Source: CAYRQP01 sp964426545 (GTDB taxonomy: Bacteria; Fermentibacterota; Fermentibacteria; Fermentibacterales; JCC-6). From it: a stretch of 6,880 nucleotides of DNA. A program made the translations under genes and the position numbers. Within the stretch, counting starts at the first letter, position 1. Every line of letters starts with the position of its first letter. The notes under the pieces were generated by a model. It saw nothing but the letters and a program-made list of their open reading frames with translations. It was not told where the DNA came from and did not search any database. The stretch lies in assembly GCA_964426545.1 (NCBI GenBank), contig CAYRQP010000035.1, forward strand, positions 1-6,880, written 5' to 3'. This document shows, one piece after another, positions 1-5,742 of the stretch.

Positions 1-50
<50 letters not shown>

Positions 51-53
51 ACA

Positions 54-1301
54 ATGGCATATTCTGACAAGACACGCAATCTGTTCGCAGAAGATATTGT
101 AACGATAAAAGGAAAGGGACTCTACAAAGAAAAACGCTTCATCTGCTCCGAGCAGGATGCAGAAATAACCGTAGAGTACCCCGAAGGTGCACCGCATGAG
201 AAAGTCCTTAATTTCTGCGCCAATAACTATCTCGGACTTTCGAGCCATCCTGATGTGATCAAAGCCGCTCATGAAGGTCTCGATTCCCGCGGTTATGGAA
301 TGAGTTCTGTCCGCTTCATCTGCGGAACACAGGATATTCACAGGGAACTTCAGGACAAGGTATCGGCTTTTCTCGGTATGGAGGATACACTTCTTTTCCC
401 GTCCTGTATGGACGCGAACTCAGGCGTGTTTGAAGCTATACTCGACCAGGAGGATGTCATCATCTCCGACAGGCTGATTCATGCATCGCTTATCGATGGT
501 ATCCGTCTCTGTTCTGCTGTTTACGACACGTTTAAGCACATGAATATGAAGCATCTCCGCAAGAAACTCGAACTTCATCAGGATAAAAGACACCGCTTAG
601 TAGTCACCGACGGTGTCTTCTCAATGGACGGAGACCTGGCGCCGCTCGATGAGATGGCTGCACTCTGCAAAGAGTACGACGCAATGCTTCTTGTCGACGA
701 CTCACATGCATCCGGCTTTATAGGAAAAACCGGTCGCGGTACTCATGAGCATTTCGACTGCATCGACGGTGTGGACATCATAACGACGACATTCGGCAAG
801 GGTCTTGGCGGTGCTTCAGGCGGATGTGTATCCGGTCGAAAAGAGCTTGTGGAGCTCTGTCGTCAGAATGCCAGACCTTATCTCTTCAGCAATTCAATGG
901 CACCTCCTATCGTGAATGCAACCATCAAGGTCATCGACCTTGTGTCGGAGACTACTGAAAGACGCGATAGACTGGAGTGGAATACGAATTATTTCCGCAA
1001 GGGTATGGAGGAAGCCGGATTGAATATTCGTCCGGGAGATACTCCAATAGTCCCTGTAATGCTGTTCAATGCGAAACTTGCCAATGACATGGCTAACGAC
1101 ATGTATGCCGAAGGAATCTATGTAATTGGTTTCTTCTTCCCGGTTGTACCTGCGGGCAAGGCAAGAATTCGGGTTCAGCTCTCCGCTGCACATACGAAGG
1201 AACATCTCGACAGATGTGTCGAGGCCTTCCGCAGGGTAGGAGATAAATACGGCATCCTGGGACTCGACAAAAAGGATATAATCGCCAAATACGGTCAGTA
1301 G
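54..1301 (+). CDS. kbl: Glycine C-acetyltransferase (2-amino-3-ketobutyrate CoA ligase)
   Basis: This PLP enzyme of the alpha-oxoamine synthase family interconverts 2-amino-3-ketobutyrate plus CoA with glycine plus acetyl-CoA. It is the second step of threonine breakdown after threonine dehydrogenase, and is cytosolic. The 415 residues align along their whole length with remembered E. coli Kbl (398 aa). Visible motifs are NFCANNYLGL (53-62), SVRFICGTQD (85-94), the histidine that stacks on PLP (H143, in IHAS), TDGVFSMDGD (185-194), VDDSH (214-218) and the Schiff-base lysine K249 in TTFGKGLGG. RPYLFSNS and a C-terminal RIRVQLSAAHT also match. These separate Kbl from BioF and HemA-type relatives. 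The Met at 54 sits where family members start, but its ribosome binding site is hidden by the poly-C run. No tdh is visible; it could lie upstream. The enzyme appears intact. Confidence 0.95.
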   Translation: MAYSDKTRNLFAEDIVTIKGKGLYKEKRFICSEQDAEITVEYPEGAPHEKVLNFCANNYLGLSSHPDVIKAAHEGLDSRGYGMSSVRFICGTQDIHRELQDKVSAFLGMEDTLLFPSCMDANSGVFEAILDQEDVIISDRLIHASLIDGIRLCSAVYDTFKHMNMKHLRKKLELHQDKRHRLVVTDGVFSMDGDLAPLDEMAALCKEYDAMLLVDDSHASGFIGKTGRGTHEHFDCIDGVDIITTTFGKGLGGASGGCVSGRKELVELCRQNARPYLFSNSMAPPIVNATIKVIDLVSETTERRDRLEWNTNYFRKGMEEAGLNIRPGDTPIVPVMLFNAKLANDMANDMYAEGIYVIGFFFPVVPAGKARIRVQLSAAHTKEHLDRCVEAFRRVGDKYGILGLDKKDIIAKYGQ

Positions 1302-1304
1302 CGG

Positions 1305-1322
1305 GACGGAGTAAACTTCGTC
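1305..1322 (+). terminator. Weak hairpin after kbl, possible attenuator or terminator
   Basis: GACGGAG (1305-1311) pairs with CTTCGTC (1316-1322) around a TAAA loop, giving seven pairs of which one is G-U. It begins four bases after the kbl stop. No run of T follows, so it is a poor intrinsic terminator. It may instead be a 3' stabilising hairpin or allow partial read-through into the transporter genes. Confidence 0.35.
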
Positions 1323-1350
1323 AACTAACTTATCTGAATAATACTAACAT

Positions 1351-1406
1351 CACTAAGTAAATAGTGGTATATAGGCAAAACTACAAATAAGTGTATTTGC
1401 CACTAT
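1351..1406 (+). promoter_or_regulatory. CACTA/TAGTG inverted-repeat array ahead of the transporter pair
   Basis: Three half-sites lie in the 115-bp gap: CACTA at 1351-1355, TAGTG at 1362-1366 and CACTA at 1401-1405. The outer pair extends to ATAGTGG (1361-1367) with CCACTAT (1400-1406). Nested inside, GGCAAA (1374-1379) pairs with TTTGCC (1396-1401). The array ends directly against the GGAGG ribosome binding site at 1407-1411. It could be a repressor operator on DNA or an mRNA hairpin affecting translation. Which one is inference; the repeats themselves are plain in the sequence. Confidence 0.45.
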
Positions 1407-1416
1407 GGAGGAAAAC

Positions 1417-1716
1417 ATGGATCACGGACCTGCGGTTCAATACGATGAGAGAGAAGAACTCAAGGACTACAAGCAGAAACTCGGGCTGAAATTGTTTTAT
1501 GTGTATGCATTGTTCTATGCAGTATTCGTAATACTGAATGCAGTGTTTCCGGCGATGGTGGAAAATGTTGTGTTCCTGGGACTGAACCTAGCAATCATCT
1601 ATGGTATTTCACTTATCATAGTGGCAATTCTGCTGGGTCTGGTTTACAATGCATTCTGCACGAAAAAGGAGACCGAATTCGAGTCGGGCAAGAAAACTGA
1701 AGGAGAAAGTAAATGA
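1417..1716 (+). CDS. DUF485 family small membrane protein, symporter partner
   Basis: This 99-residue protein has two predicted membrane helices (about 25-45 and 57-80), a charged N-terminus and a lysine/glutamate-rich tail. The length and the pattern (aromatic-rich first helix, short loop, second helix ending in a Tyr-containing motif) match the DUF485/YjcH family, usually encoded just upstream of ActP-type symporters as here. Its exact role is not established; it is presumed to support the transporter. An upstream in-frame ATG at 1405 overlaps the GGAGG at 1407-1411, which lies five bases before the ATG at 1417, so 1417 is chosen. Its TGA overlaps the next gene's ATG (1713-1716), indicating translational coupling. 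DUF4212, the small partner of the VC_2705 symporter group, is an alternative, but its typical glycine/phenylalanine-rich loop is not seen. Confidence 0.8.
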   Translation: MDHGPAVQYDEREELKDYKQKLGLKLFYVYALFYAVFVILNAVFPAMVENVVFLGLNLAIIYGISLIIVAILLGLVYNAFCTKKETEFESGKKTEGESK

Positions 1717-3625
1717 TCTATACTGCTTCTCCAATTGCCGTTGTCATATTCTTCTCATTCGTTGCGACAGTGCTCGGTATATCCTTTTATTTCGCTAAAA
1801 AGACAAGGACGCAGAAAGTTACTTTGCAGCCGGCGGAACAATACACTGGTCGGTAAACGGTATCGCATTCGCAGGAGATTATCTCTCGGCCGCTTCGTTC
1901 CTTGGTATCTGCGGCATGATAGCGTTTTCCGGTTTCGACGGGTTTCTCTATTCGATAGGTTATCTTGCCGGATGGATAGTTGCACAGTTTGTTGTTGCCG
2001 AACCGCTGAAGAGACTTGGTAGATTCACATTTGCAGATGCCCTCGATGCTAGATTCAATTCAAAGGGTATTCAGCTCATGGCCGGTATCAGTACCCTGAT
2101 AGTATCGATATTCTACCTTATTCCACAGATGGTCGGTGCAGGTGTGCTGGTTACTCCGCTTTTAGGGCTGCCGCACTGGGCGGGAGTTGTAATTGTAGGT
2201 GCCGTGGTGATGTTCATAGTAACCACTGCCGGAATGAAGTCCACAACCTATGTCCAGTTCCTGAAGGGTGCACTTCTCATCATCTTCTCCGTTCTTCTTG
2301 TTGGATTGGTTCTGAACCGGGGTGTAAACCGCAAACCTTCTGAGGATTATCACGATTTTATCGTACTTCAGGCTGAAGTCACTGATGGGGAAGTCATAGC
2401 TGTAACGGATGCTGAATACTCGATAGCCGGTCAGTGCACAAAGGATGAAAAGAACTTCGTGAAACTGAATAATGCCGGATACGAGACCTGGTGGATGCTC
2501 AATCCCGAGACAAACGAATTGACGGAAGCCCTGAGTATTGTGACAACAACTGATGGTACCGTTCTTTACAACGGAGCCCCAAAAGCAGAAGAACGATTCT
2601 ACTCAGTCGGGCACATGAATGAGATTATAATCGATGGAGAGCCTGTAGATTCTATAGCGAATCTCAATCCAATAAACTTCATTGCAGTCATTCAGGCGAG
2701 TGAAGTCACCCGGTTTGTTCCTTTATCATTCACTGACAATGACGGTGAATCTGTCAGGCTTTGGTACCAGGAACCAACGTCGGGAGCCGATGTATTGAGT
2801 CCGGGGCTTAAGTTCAAGATAGATGAAGGATCCGGTTTTACTGCAAAACTCAACTTCATATCACTCATGCTGGCGCTTTTCTTCGGAACAGCAGCGCTTC
2901 CGCATGTGCTTATCAGGTACTATACCGTACCGACACCTGCTGCAGCACGAAAATCCACTATCGTTGCAATAGTTGCTATTGGATTCTTCTATATCCTTAC
3001 ACTGTATCTCGGACTCGGAGCAATGATCAACGGTGTCCTCGATGTGGAGAGTTCGAATATGTCCGCACCACTGCTTGCGCAGTACTTCGGTACTACAATC
3101 TTCGCAATAATCTGTGCCATCGCATTTGCCACGGTTCTGGGAACCGTCAGCGGACTGATAGTTGCATCATCAGGTGCAGTTGCACACGACCTGATGGACT
3201 GTTATCTGGGAATGAAACTATCAGATAAGAGTAAGGTGATAGCGGGTAAACTCGCGGCAATCGCAACAGGTATCGTTGCCATAGCACTTGGAATCGCATT
3301 CAAGGGAATGAATGTTGCATATCTTGTAGGCTGGGCTTTTGCCATTGCGGCATCCGCCAACCTTCCTTCAATCCTTATGCTTCTCTTCTGGAAGAAAACA
3401 ACTGCCAAAGGAATAGCGTGGTCGATAGGAACCGGTATTGTCTCGGCACTCGGAATAATTCTGCTTTCCCCGAGTATGTTTGTCAGATACGGACTCGAGG
3501 CATCAGCTGCCCCGATACCGCTTAGCAACCCGGGAATCATCTCGATACCGCTTAGTTTCATCGTTCTTATAATAGTATCTCTGGTGACGCAGAAGGATAC
3601 TCCCAAAGAAGCCGTAGCTTTGTAA
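1713..3625 (+). CDS. ActP-like sodium:solute symporter (SSS family), frameshifted
   Basis: An inner-membrane secondary transporter resembling cation/acetate symporters, likely importing a small monocarboxylate or related solute with Na+. Start is the ATG at 1713, seven bases after AGGAG (1701-1705). The first 33 codons (first helix, ending AKKTRT) are in one frame. From 1811 similarity continues in the -1 frame (ESYFAAGG, AFAGDYLSAASFLG, then MIAFSGFDG from 1916) to the stop at 3625. Restoring one G at 1811 gives about 637 residues; E. coli ActP has 549. Family motifs include GRFTFADA, LIPQMVGAG, TTYVQFLKG, GTAALPHVLIRYYTVP, AFATVLGTVSGL, SSGAVAHDL and WAFAIAASANLPSI. The excess length is a hydrophilic segment of about 170 residues (bases 2318-2839). 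Uncorrected, translation stops at 1852-1854. A sequencing or assembly error is as likely as a real mutation, since the rest of the reading frame is intact. Confidence 0.85.
2318..2839 (+). other. Large extracytoplasmic insertion within the symporter
   Basis: Between the helix ending LLVGLVLN and the conserved stretch beginning KLNFISLMLALFFGTA lies a hydrophilic segment of about 174 residues, roughly residues 203-376 of the frame-corrected protein. It is rich in D, E, T and N, with aromatic turns such as ETWWMLNPETNELTE, FYSVGHMNE and VRLWYQEP, and has no hydrophobic helix. It resembles a beta-rich loop domain. E. coli ActP has only a short segment here. From memory, some longer ActP-like proteins of other bacteria carry a comparable insert, but I cannot verify this. 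Its function is unknown. Confidence 0.6.
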
Positions 3626-3643
3626 GGCAGGCATATTCATTAG

Positions 3644-3671
3644 ACGGGGCGGGGTAAAACCCGTCCCGTTT
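3644..3671 (+). terminator. Intrinsic terminator after the symporter
   Basis: ACGGGGCGGG (3644-3653) pairs with CCCGTCCCGT (3660-3669) over ten base pairs, one of them G-U, around a six-base GTAAAA loop. A short T tract (TTT, then CTATC) follows. It begins 18 bases after the symporter stop and ends 30 bases before the next -35 element, so it separates the transporter unit from the TetR unit. Confidence 0.82.
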
Positions 3672-3700
3672 CTATCTAAAGACACATCTGAACTAAGGAC

Positions 3701-3728
3701 TTGACAAACAAAAAACTCAGGTTATATA
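3701..3728 (+). promoter_or_regulatory. Sigma70-type promoter of the TetR gene
   Basis: A perfect -35 TTGACA (3701-3706) is followed, with a 16-base spacer, by TATATA at 3723-3728. The predicted transcript would start near 3735 and have a leader of about 30 bases before the ATG at 3764. No copy of the 4330-4349 palindrome is visible here, so autoregulation through that exact site is not supported at this promoter. Confidence 0.65.
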
Positions 3729-3763
3729 CGAGGAAACGAAATTAGTATCCTGTGAAGGTAGGC

Positions 3764-4315
3764 ATGAAGGACAACAAAAATCAGTCACCAAAAGAGCGGA
3801 TACTAAACGGTTTCTCGATGTATTTTGGAACTTATGGTTTGAAGAAAACTACTGTAGATGAAGTTGCTACGGAACTGAAGATAAGCAAGAAGACAATCTA
3901 CAATTACTTCAACAGCAAGAAAGCCATTTATGACTATCTTGTCGAGAACTCATCAAACCGACACCAAAACAGGATGGAAAAGAGCATTGCGAGCAGGGGA
4001 GAAACCGGTTTGAAAGTCAAGGACATCATAAATGACCTTTTTACAGGGGAGATTAAGCGGGTCGAGTCCGGTATCTCAAGAATCTCCCATAAGTTCGATA
4101 TAGACAGAACAGCCCACATAAAAGCCTGCGGCAATATGCTCAGGCAAGTCACTCTCGGCGGAAGGGAAGAACCGGAGGAAGAAACTGTCAGAAAATACGA
4201 ATTCGTAAGTAGTATTATCGACAGTGGAATTCAGCTGGTTCGTTCAACCCCTGAAAGAGAGATAGGAGACGATGTTGCAAAAGCGGTCCTTTCCGTGATT
4301 ATACCCAAAGAATAA
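3764..4315 (+). CDS. TetR/AcrR family transcriptional regulator
   Basis: A 183-residue, all-helical DNA-binding protein. Helix 1 spans about residues 10-25, and the helix-turn-helix about 29-49 (TTVDEVATELKISKKTIYNYF). The YNYFNSKKAIYDYLVE stretch is the typical TetR signature around helices 3 and 4. The C-terminal ligand and dimer domain (about 62-183) has no recognisable specificity. A GTG at 3752 would lengthen the protein by four residues but has no ribosome binding site at proper distance. The ATG at 3764 follows GAAGG with six or seven bases of spacing and is preferred. The gene has its own promoter after a terminator, and a strong palindrome lies 14 bp past its stop, which suggests it controls the next gene. 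Its ligand and regulon are unknown. Confidence 0.88.
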   Translation: MKDNKNQSPKERILNGFSMYFGTYGLKKTTVDEVATELKISKKTIYNYFNSKKAIYDYLVENSSNRHQNRMEKSIASRGETGLKVKDIINDLFTGEIKRVESGISRISHKFDIDRTAHIKACGNMLRQVTLGGREEPEEETVRKYEFVSSIIDSGIQLVRSTPEREIGDDVAKAVLSVIIPKE

Positions 4316-4329
4316 TTGGATAATTGATT

Positions 4330-4349
4330 AGTACGTCATATGGCGTACT
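4330..4349. promoter_or_regulatory. 20-bp near-perfect palindrome, candidate TetR operator
   Basis: AGTACG (4330-4335) and CGTACT (4344-4349) are exact inverted repeats flanking TCATATGG, and the centre CATATG is itself palindromic. Nine of ten symmetric base pairs match; only T4336/G4343 breaks symmetry. Length and symmetry fit a TetR dimer site. It lies between the TetR stop and the DIP1984-family gene. A weak TTGATT (4324-4329) and TACTGT (4346-4351), 16 bases apart, would make it a spacer-located operator. Binding is inferred. Confidence 0.6.
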
Positions 4350-4387
4350 GTATCAAAACGGAGAAGACTGCGAAAGCAGCATGGTCT

Positions 4388-4417
4388 TTGACATCACTGA
4401 AGTGCTTTTGGAAGAAT
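4388..4417 (+). promoter_or_regulatory. Candidate promoter for the DIP1984-family gene
   Basis: A perfect TTGACA (4388-4393) is followed, with an 18-base spacer, by AAGAAT (4412-4417), which matches four of six consensus -10 bases. This would give a leader of about 60 bases holding the 4449-4468 hairpin. The -10 is weak, and the alternative promoter overlapping the 4330-4349 palindrome is also possible. Confidence 0.3.
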
Positions 4418-4448
4418 GCATGTGTATCAGCATTAATCACCAAATAAT

Positions 4449-4468
4449 GGGGAAGAATACTCTTCCCC
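4449..4468 (+). promoter_or_regulatory. Perfect 8-bp hairpin just upstream of a ribosome binding site
   Basis: GGGGAAGA (4449-4456) pairs exactly with TCTTCCCC (4461-4468) around an ATAC tetraloop. Three bases later comes AAAGGA (4472-4477), the ribosome binding site of the gene starting at 4483. No T tract follows, so it is not an intrinsic terminator. It may protect the 5' end of the mRNA or tune translation. Confidence 0.5.
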
Positions 4469-4482
4469 GCGAAAGGAAAATA

Positions 4483-4944
4483 ATGCTGTTATCAAATGCA
4501 CTTGTAAAGAAATCCGAACTGCAGAAAGAGAAAAAGCTGCTAATGGATAGAATCGACAAAGTTCTTCGAACCGACAAGGAAGATGAGCCGATTGAAGATA
4601 TAAATCTTTTGATTGATCTGCTCGAAAAGGTTGTCGATGAACTCGCAGAACTTATCATGCAGATCCACCACACCAATCACCGTACTTATCTTGAAGAGGG
4701 GATGACTCTGGATGATGCTATAATCCTCAGGGAGAAACACTCGCGTCAGGTTGGTATCTATAGGTCGATAGCGAAAGGTACTACCCAGATAAAAGACAGA
4801 TGGGTACCCTACTACAATAATTATGCGAGGTTCATTAGCCCGACAGAGTTTCACAAAAAGGCTGATGAATATGCCTGTAAGTATGCTGAACTCAATACGA
4901 GGATTCAGCAGAAAAACTGGGAAACCAAGTTAATCGAAGACTAA
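4483..4944 (+). CDS. DIP1984 family protein (septicolysin-like annotation)
   Basis: A 153-residue helical, highly charged protein of the DIP1984 family, sometimes labelled septicolysin; the molecular function is not established. Family traits visible are an N-terminal leucine-rich helix (LLSNALVKKSELQKEKKLLMDRI), an acidic EDEPIED stretch (33-39), LAELIMQIHHTN (54-65, the family's I-N-x-TN position), TLDDAIILREK (75-85), a late WVPYY segment and the closing RIQQKNW (140-146). The open frame reaches back to a TTG at 4324, but the preceding 53 codons do not resemble the family and would contain the palindrome and hairpin. The ATG at 4483 has AAAGGA five bases upstream and matches the usual family start and length. 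No signal peptide or membrane helix is seen. Control by the neighbouring TetR protein is inferred. Confidence 0.85.
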   Translation: MLLSNALVKKSELQKEKKLLMDRIDKVLRTDKEDEPIEDINLLIDLLEKVVDELAELIMQIHHTNHRTYLEEGMTLDDAIILREKHSRQVGIYRSIAKGTTQIKDRWVPYYNNYARFISPTEFHKKADEYACKYAELNTRIQQKNWETKLIED

Positions 4945-5276
4945 GATAAATCGAAATCGAACTGTCAGTTGGATGTATAGCCCCATTCGGAGGGGGGAAT
5001 CCGGACATGCCGTGTAAAGAGTTGGCGGTATATAGTGTTCTCTCAATATTTGAAAAAAACTGTCAACCAATAGGTGGAACTTAGGCTTTCATCAAAGACA
5101 GTTGTATACGCTATGAAAAACAGACATCACAAATCACTACCAAAATCATACACCAACTGACTTCGAATCAAAGACCGCTGATACACACAGCAGCAATCAA
5201 AAGTACAAACTGTCAGATATTATCCGAATGAGAGTAATAGCTGATAAGGTATGAAATTAAAACGAAAGGAGCAGAA
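4945..5276. other. 332-bp non-coding stretch with repeated AACTGTC motifs
   Basis: No gene can be supported here; the only ATG-started frames are 26 and 16 codons long, without convincing ribosome binding sites. AACTGTC occurs at 4960-4966, 5059-5065 and 5209-5215, and inverted (GACAGTT) at 5097-5103; a variant, AACTGAC, is at 5155-5161. The first lies in the palindrome AACTG-T-CAGTT (4960-4970). ATCAAAGAC is directly repeated at 5091-5099 and 5167-5175. A C/G-rich patch with competing folds spans 4981-5005. No tRNA, known riboswitch or intrinsic terminator was recognised. Confidence 0.6.
4981..5005 (+). other. C/G-rich segment with two mutually exclusive hairpins
   Basis: CCCC (4981-4984) can pair with four of the six G at 4992-4997. 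Alternatively TTCGGA (4986-4991) can pair with TCCGGA (5000-5005), including one G-U, with the G6 tract in the loop. Both cannot form together. The patch starts 36 bases after the DIP1984-family stop. It may be a termination or processing element, but there is no T tract. Confidence 0.3.
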
Positions 5277-5732
5277 ATGCAATTAGTCATCTCACTCGCA
5301 GTTCTTCTGGTCGCAGGTGTTTACATCTGGCGGCTCGAAAGGACACAGAAATCAGGAATCACATCCATTAAGCAACTCGAAGACACACTCGAAAAAGAGG
5401 GTTTCACAGTTAGCGGCAAGGAGCCCGGATGGATCTACTGTCAGGGGCACGGCGTGAATGTAATGTTCGGCACCGATGAGACCGATGCTGACTTCATCAG
5501 AGTCCTCGTTCCCTTCGGAGACGAGGGACAGTACCAGGTCGATGACCCGTATCCCCTAAACAGAGACAGCAAACTCGCAAAACTCATCAAACTCGACTGG
5601 GAACCCGATACTCTGCTGTGCGCCGCCGTCGATCTCCTGAAACCAACCAAAGACGAAATCCTGAGAGCAATAGCTGCAGCCTTCCAGCTGGGGGAGCGGC
5701 TGGTTATGGCAGAACAGAATAATATCTCATAA
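5277..5732 (+). CDS. Hypothetical protein with one N-terminal membrane anchor
   Basis: A 151-residue protein I do not confidently recognise. Residues 2-18 (QLVISLAVLLVAGVYIW) form one hydrophobic helix followed by RLERTQK, which fits an N-in anchor or uncleaved signal segment. The soluble part (about 28-145) has a mixed alpha/beta pattern: helix SIKQLEDTLEKEGF, strands around WIYCQGHGVNVMFG and FIRVLVPFG, then LDWEPDTLLCAAVDLLKPTKDEILRAIAAAFQLGERL. That order loosely recalls YbjN-like folds, but I give this low weight. The start is firm: AAAGGAG (5265-5271) lies five bases before the ATG. It is alone after a 332-bp gap and converges on the decayed transposase, whose last codon lies ten bases beyond its stop, so its 3' end may have been reshaped by the insertion. 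Confidence 0.75.
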   Translation: MQLVISLAVLLVAGVYIWRLERTQKSGITSIKQLEDTLEKEGFTVSGKEPGWIYCQGHGVNVMFGTDETDADFIRVLVPFGDEGQYQVDDPYPLNRDSKLAKLIKLDWEPDTLLCAAVDLLKPTKDEILRAIAAAFQLGERLVMAEQNNIS

Positions 5733-5742
5733 TACTGGTTCT

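Noticed and set aside
1809..1820. Programmed -1 ribosomal frameshift in the symporter
   Set aside because: No slippery heptamer is present at the frame change, and SSS transporters are not known to need recoding. A lost G explains the data more simply.
1735..2022. Open frame of 95 codons on the plus strand overlapping the symporter start
   Set aside because: It is a third frame, neither the upstream nor the downstream symporter frame. Its product is arginine/cysteine-rich and low in plausibility, while symporter similarity covers the same bases.
3202..3606. 134-codon minus-strand open frame opposite the symporter
   Set aside because: It is antisense to conserved transmembrane segments of the symporter, has no family resemblance, and is an expected shadow.
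4324..4482. N-terminal extension of the DIP1984-family gene from a TTG at 4324
   Set aside because: The extra 53 codons do not resemble the family, have no ribosome binding site and overlap the palindrome and hairpin. The ATG at 4483 has a good AAAGGA site and the usual family start.
4981..5030. Group II intron or riboswitch element in the C/G-rich patch
   Set aside because: I compared it by eye with a remembered domain V pattern and common riboswitch cores and found no match; only simple competing stems are present.
5007..5084. Possible small protein of 25 residues starting MPCKELAVYS
   Set aside because: The G-rich tract upstream is 9 to 13 bases or more from the ATG and probably part of a hairpin. 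There is no recognisable similarity, and one AACTGTC motif lies inside it.
5114..5161. Possible small peptide of 15 residues starting MKNRHHKSL
   Set aside because: No ribosome binding site, very short, and no supporting context.
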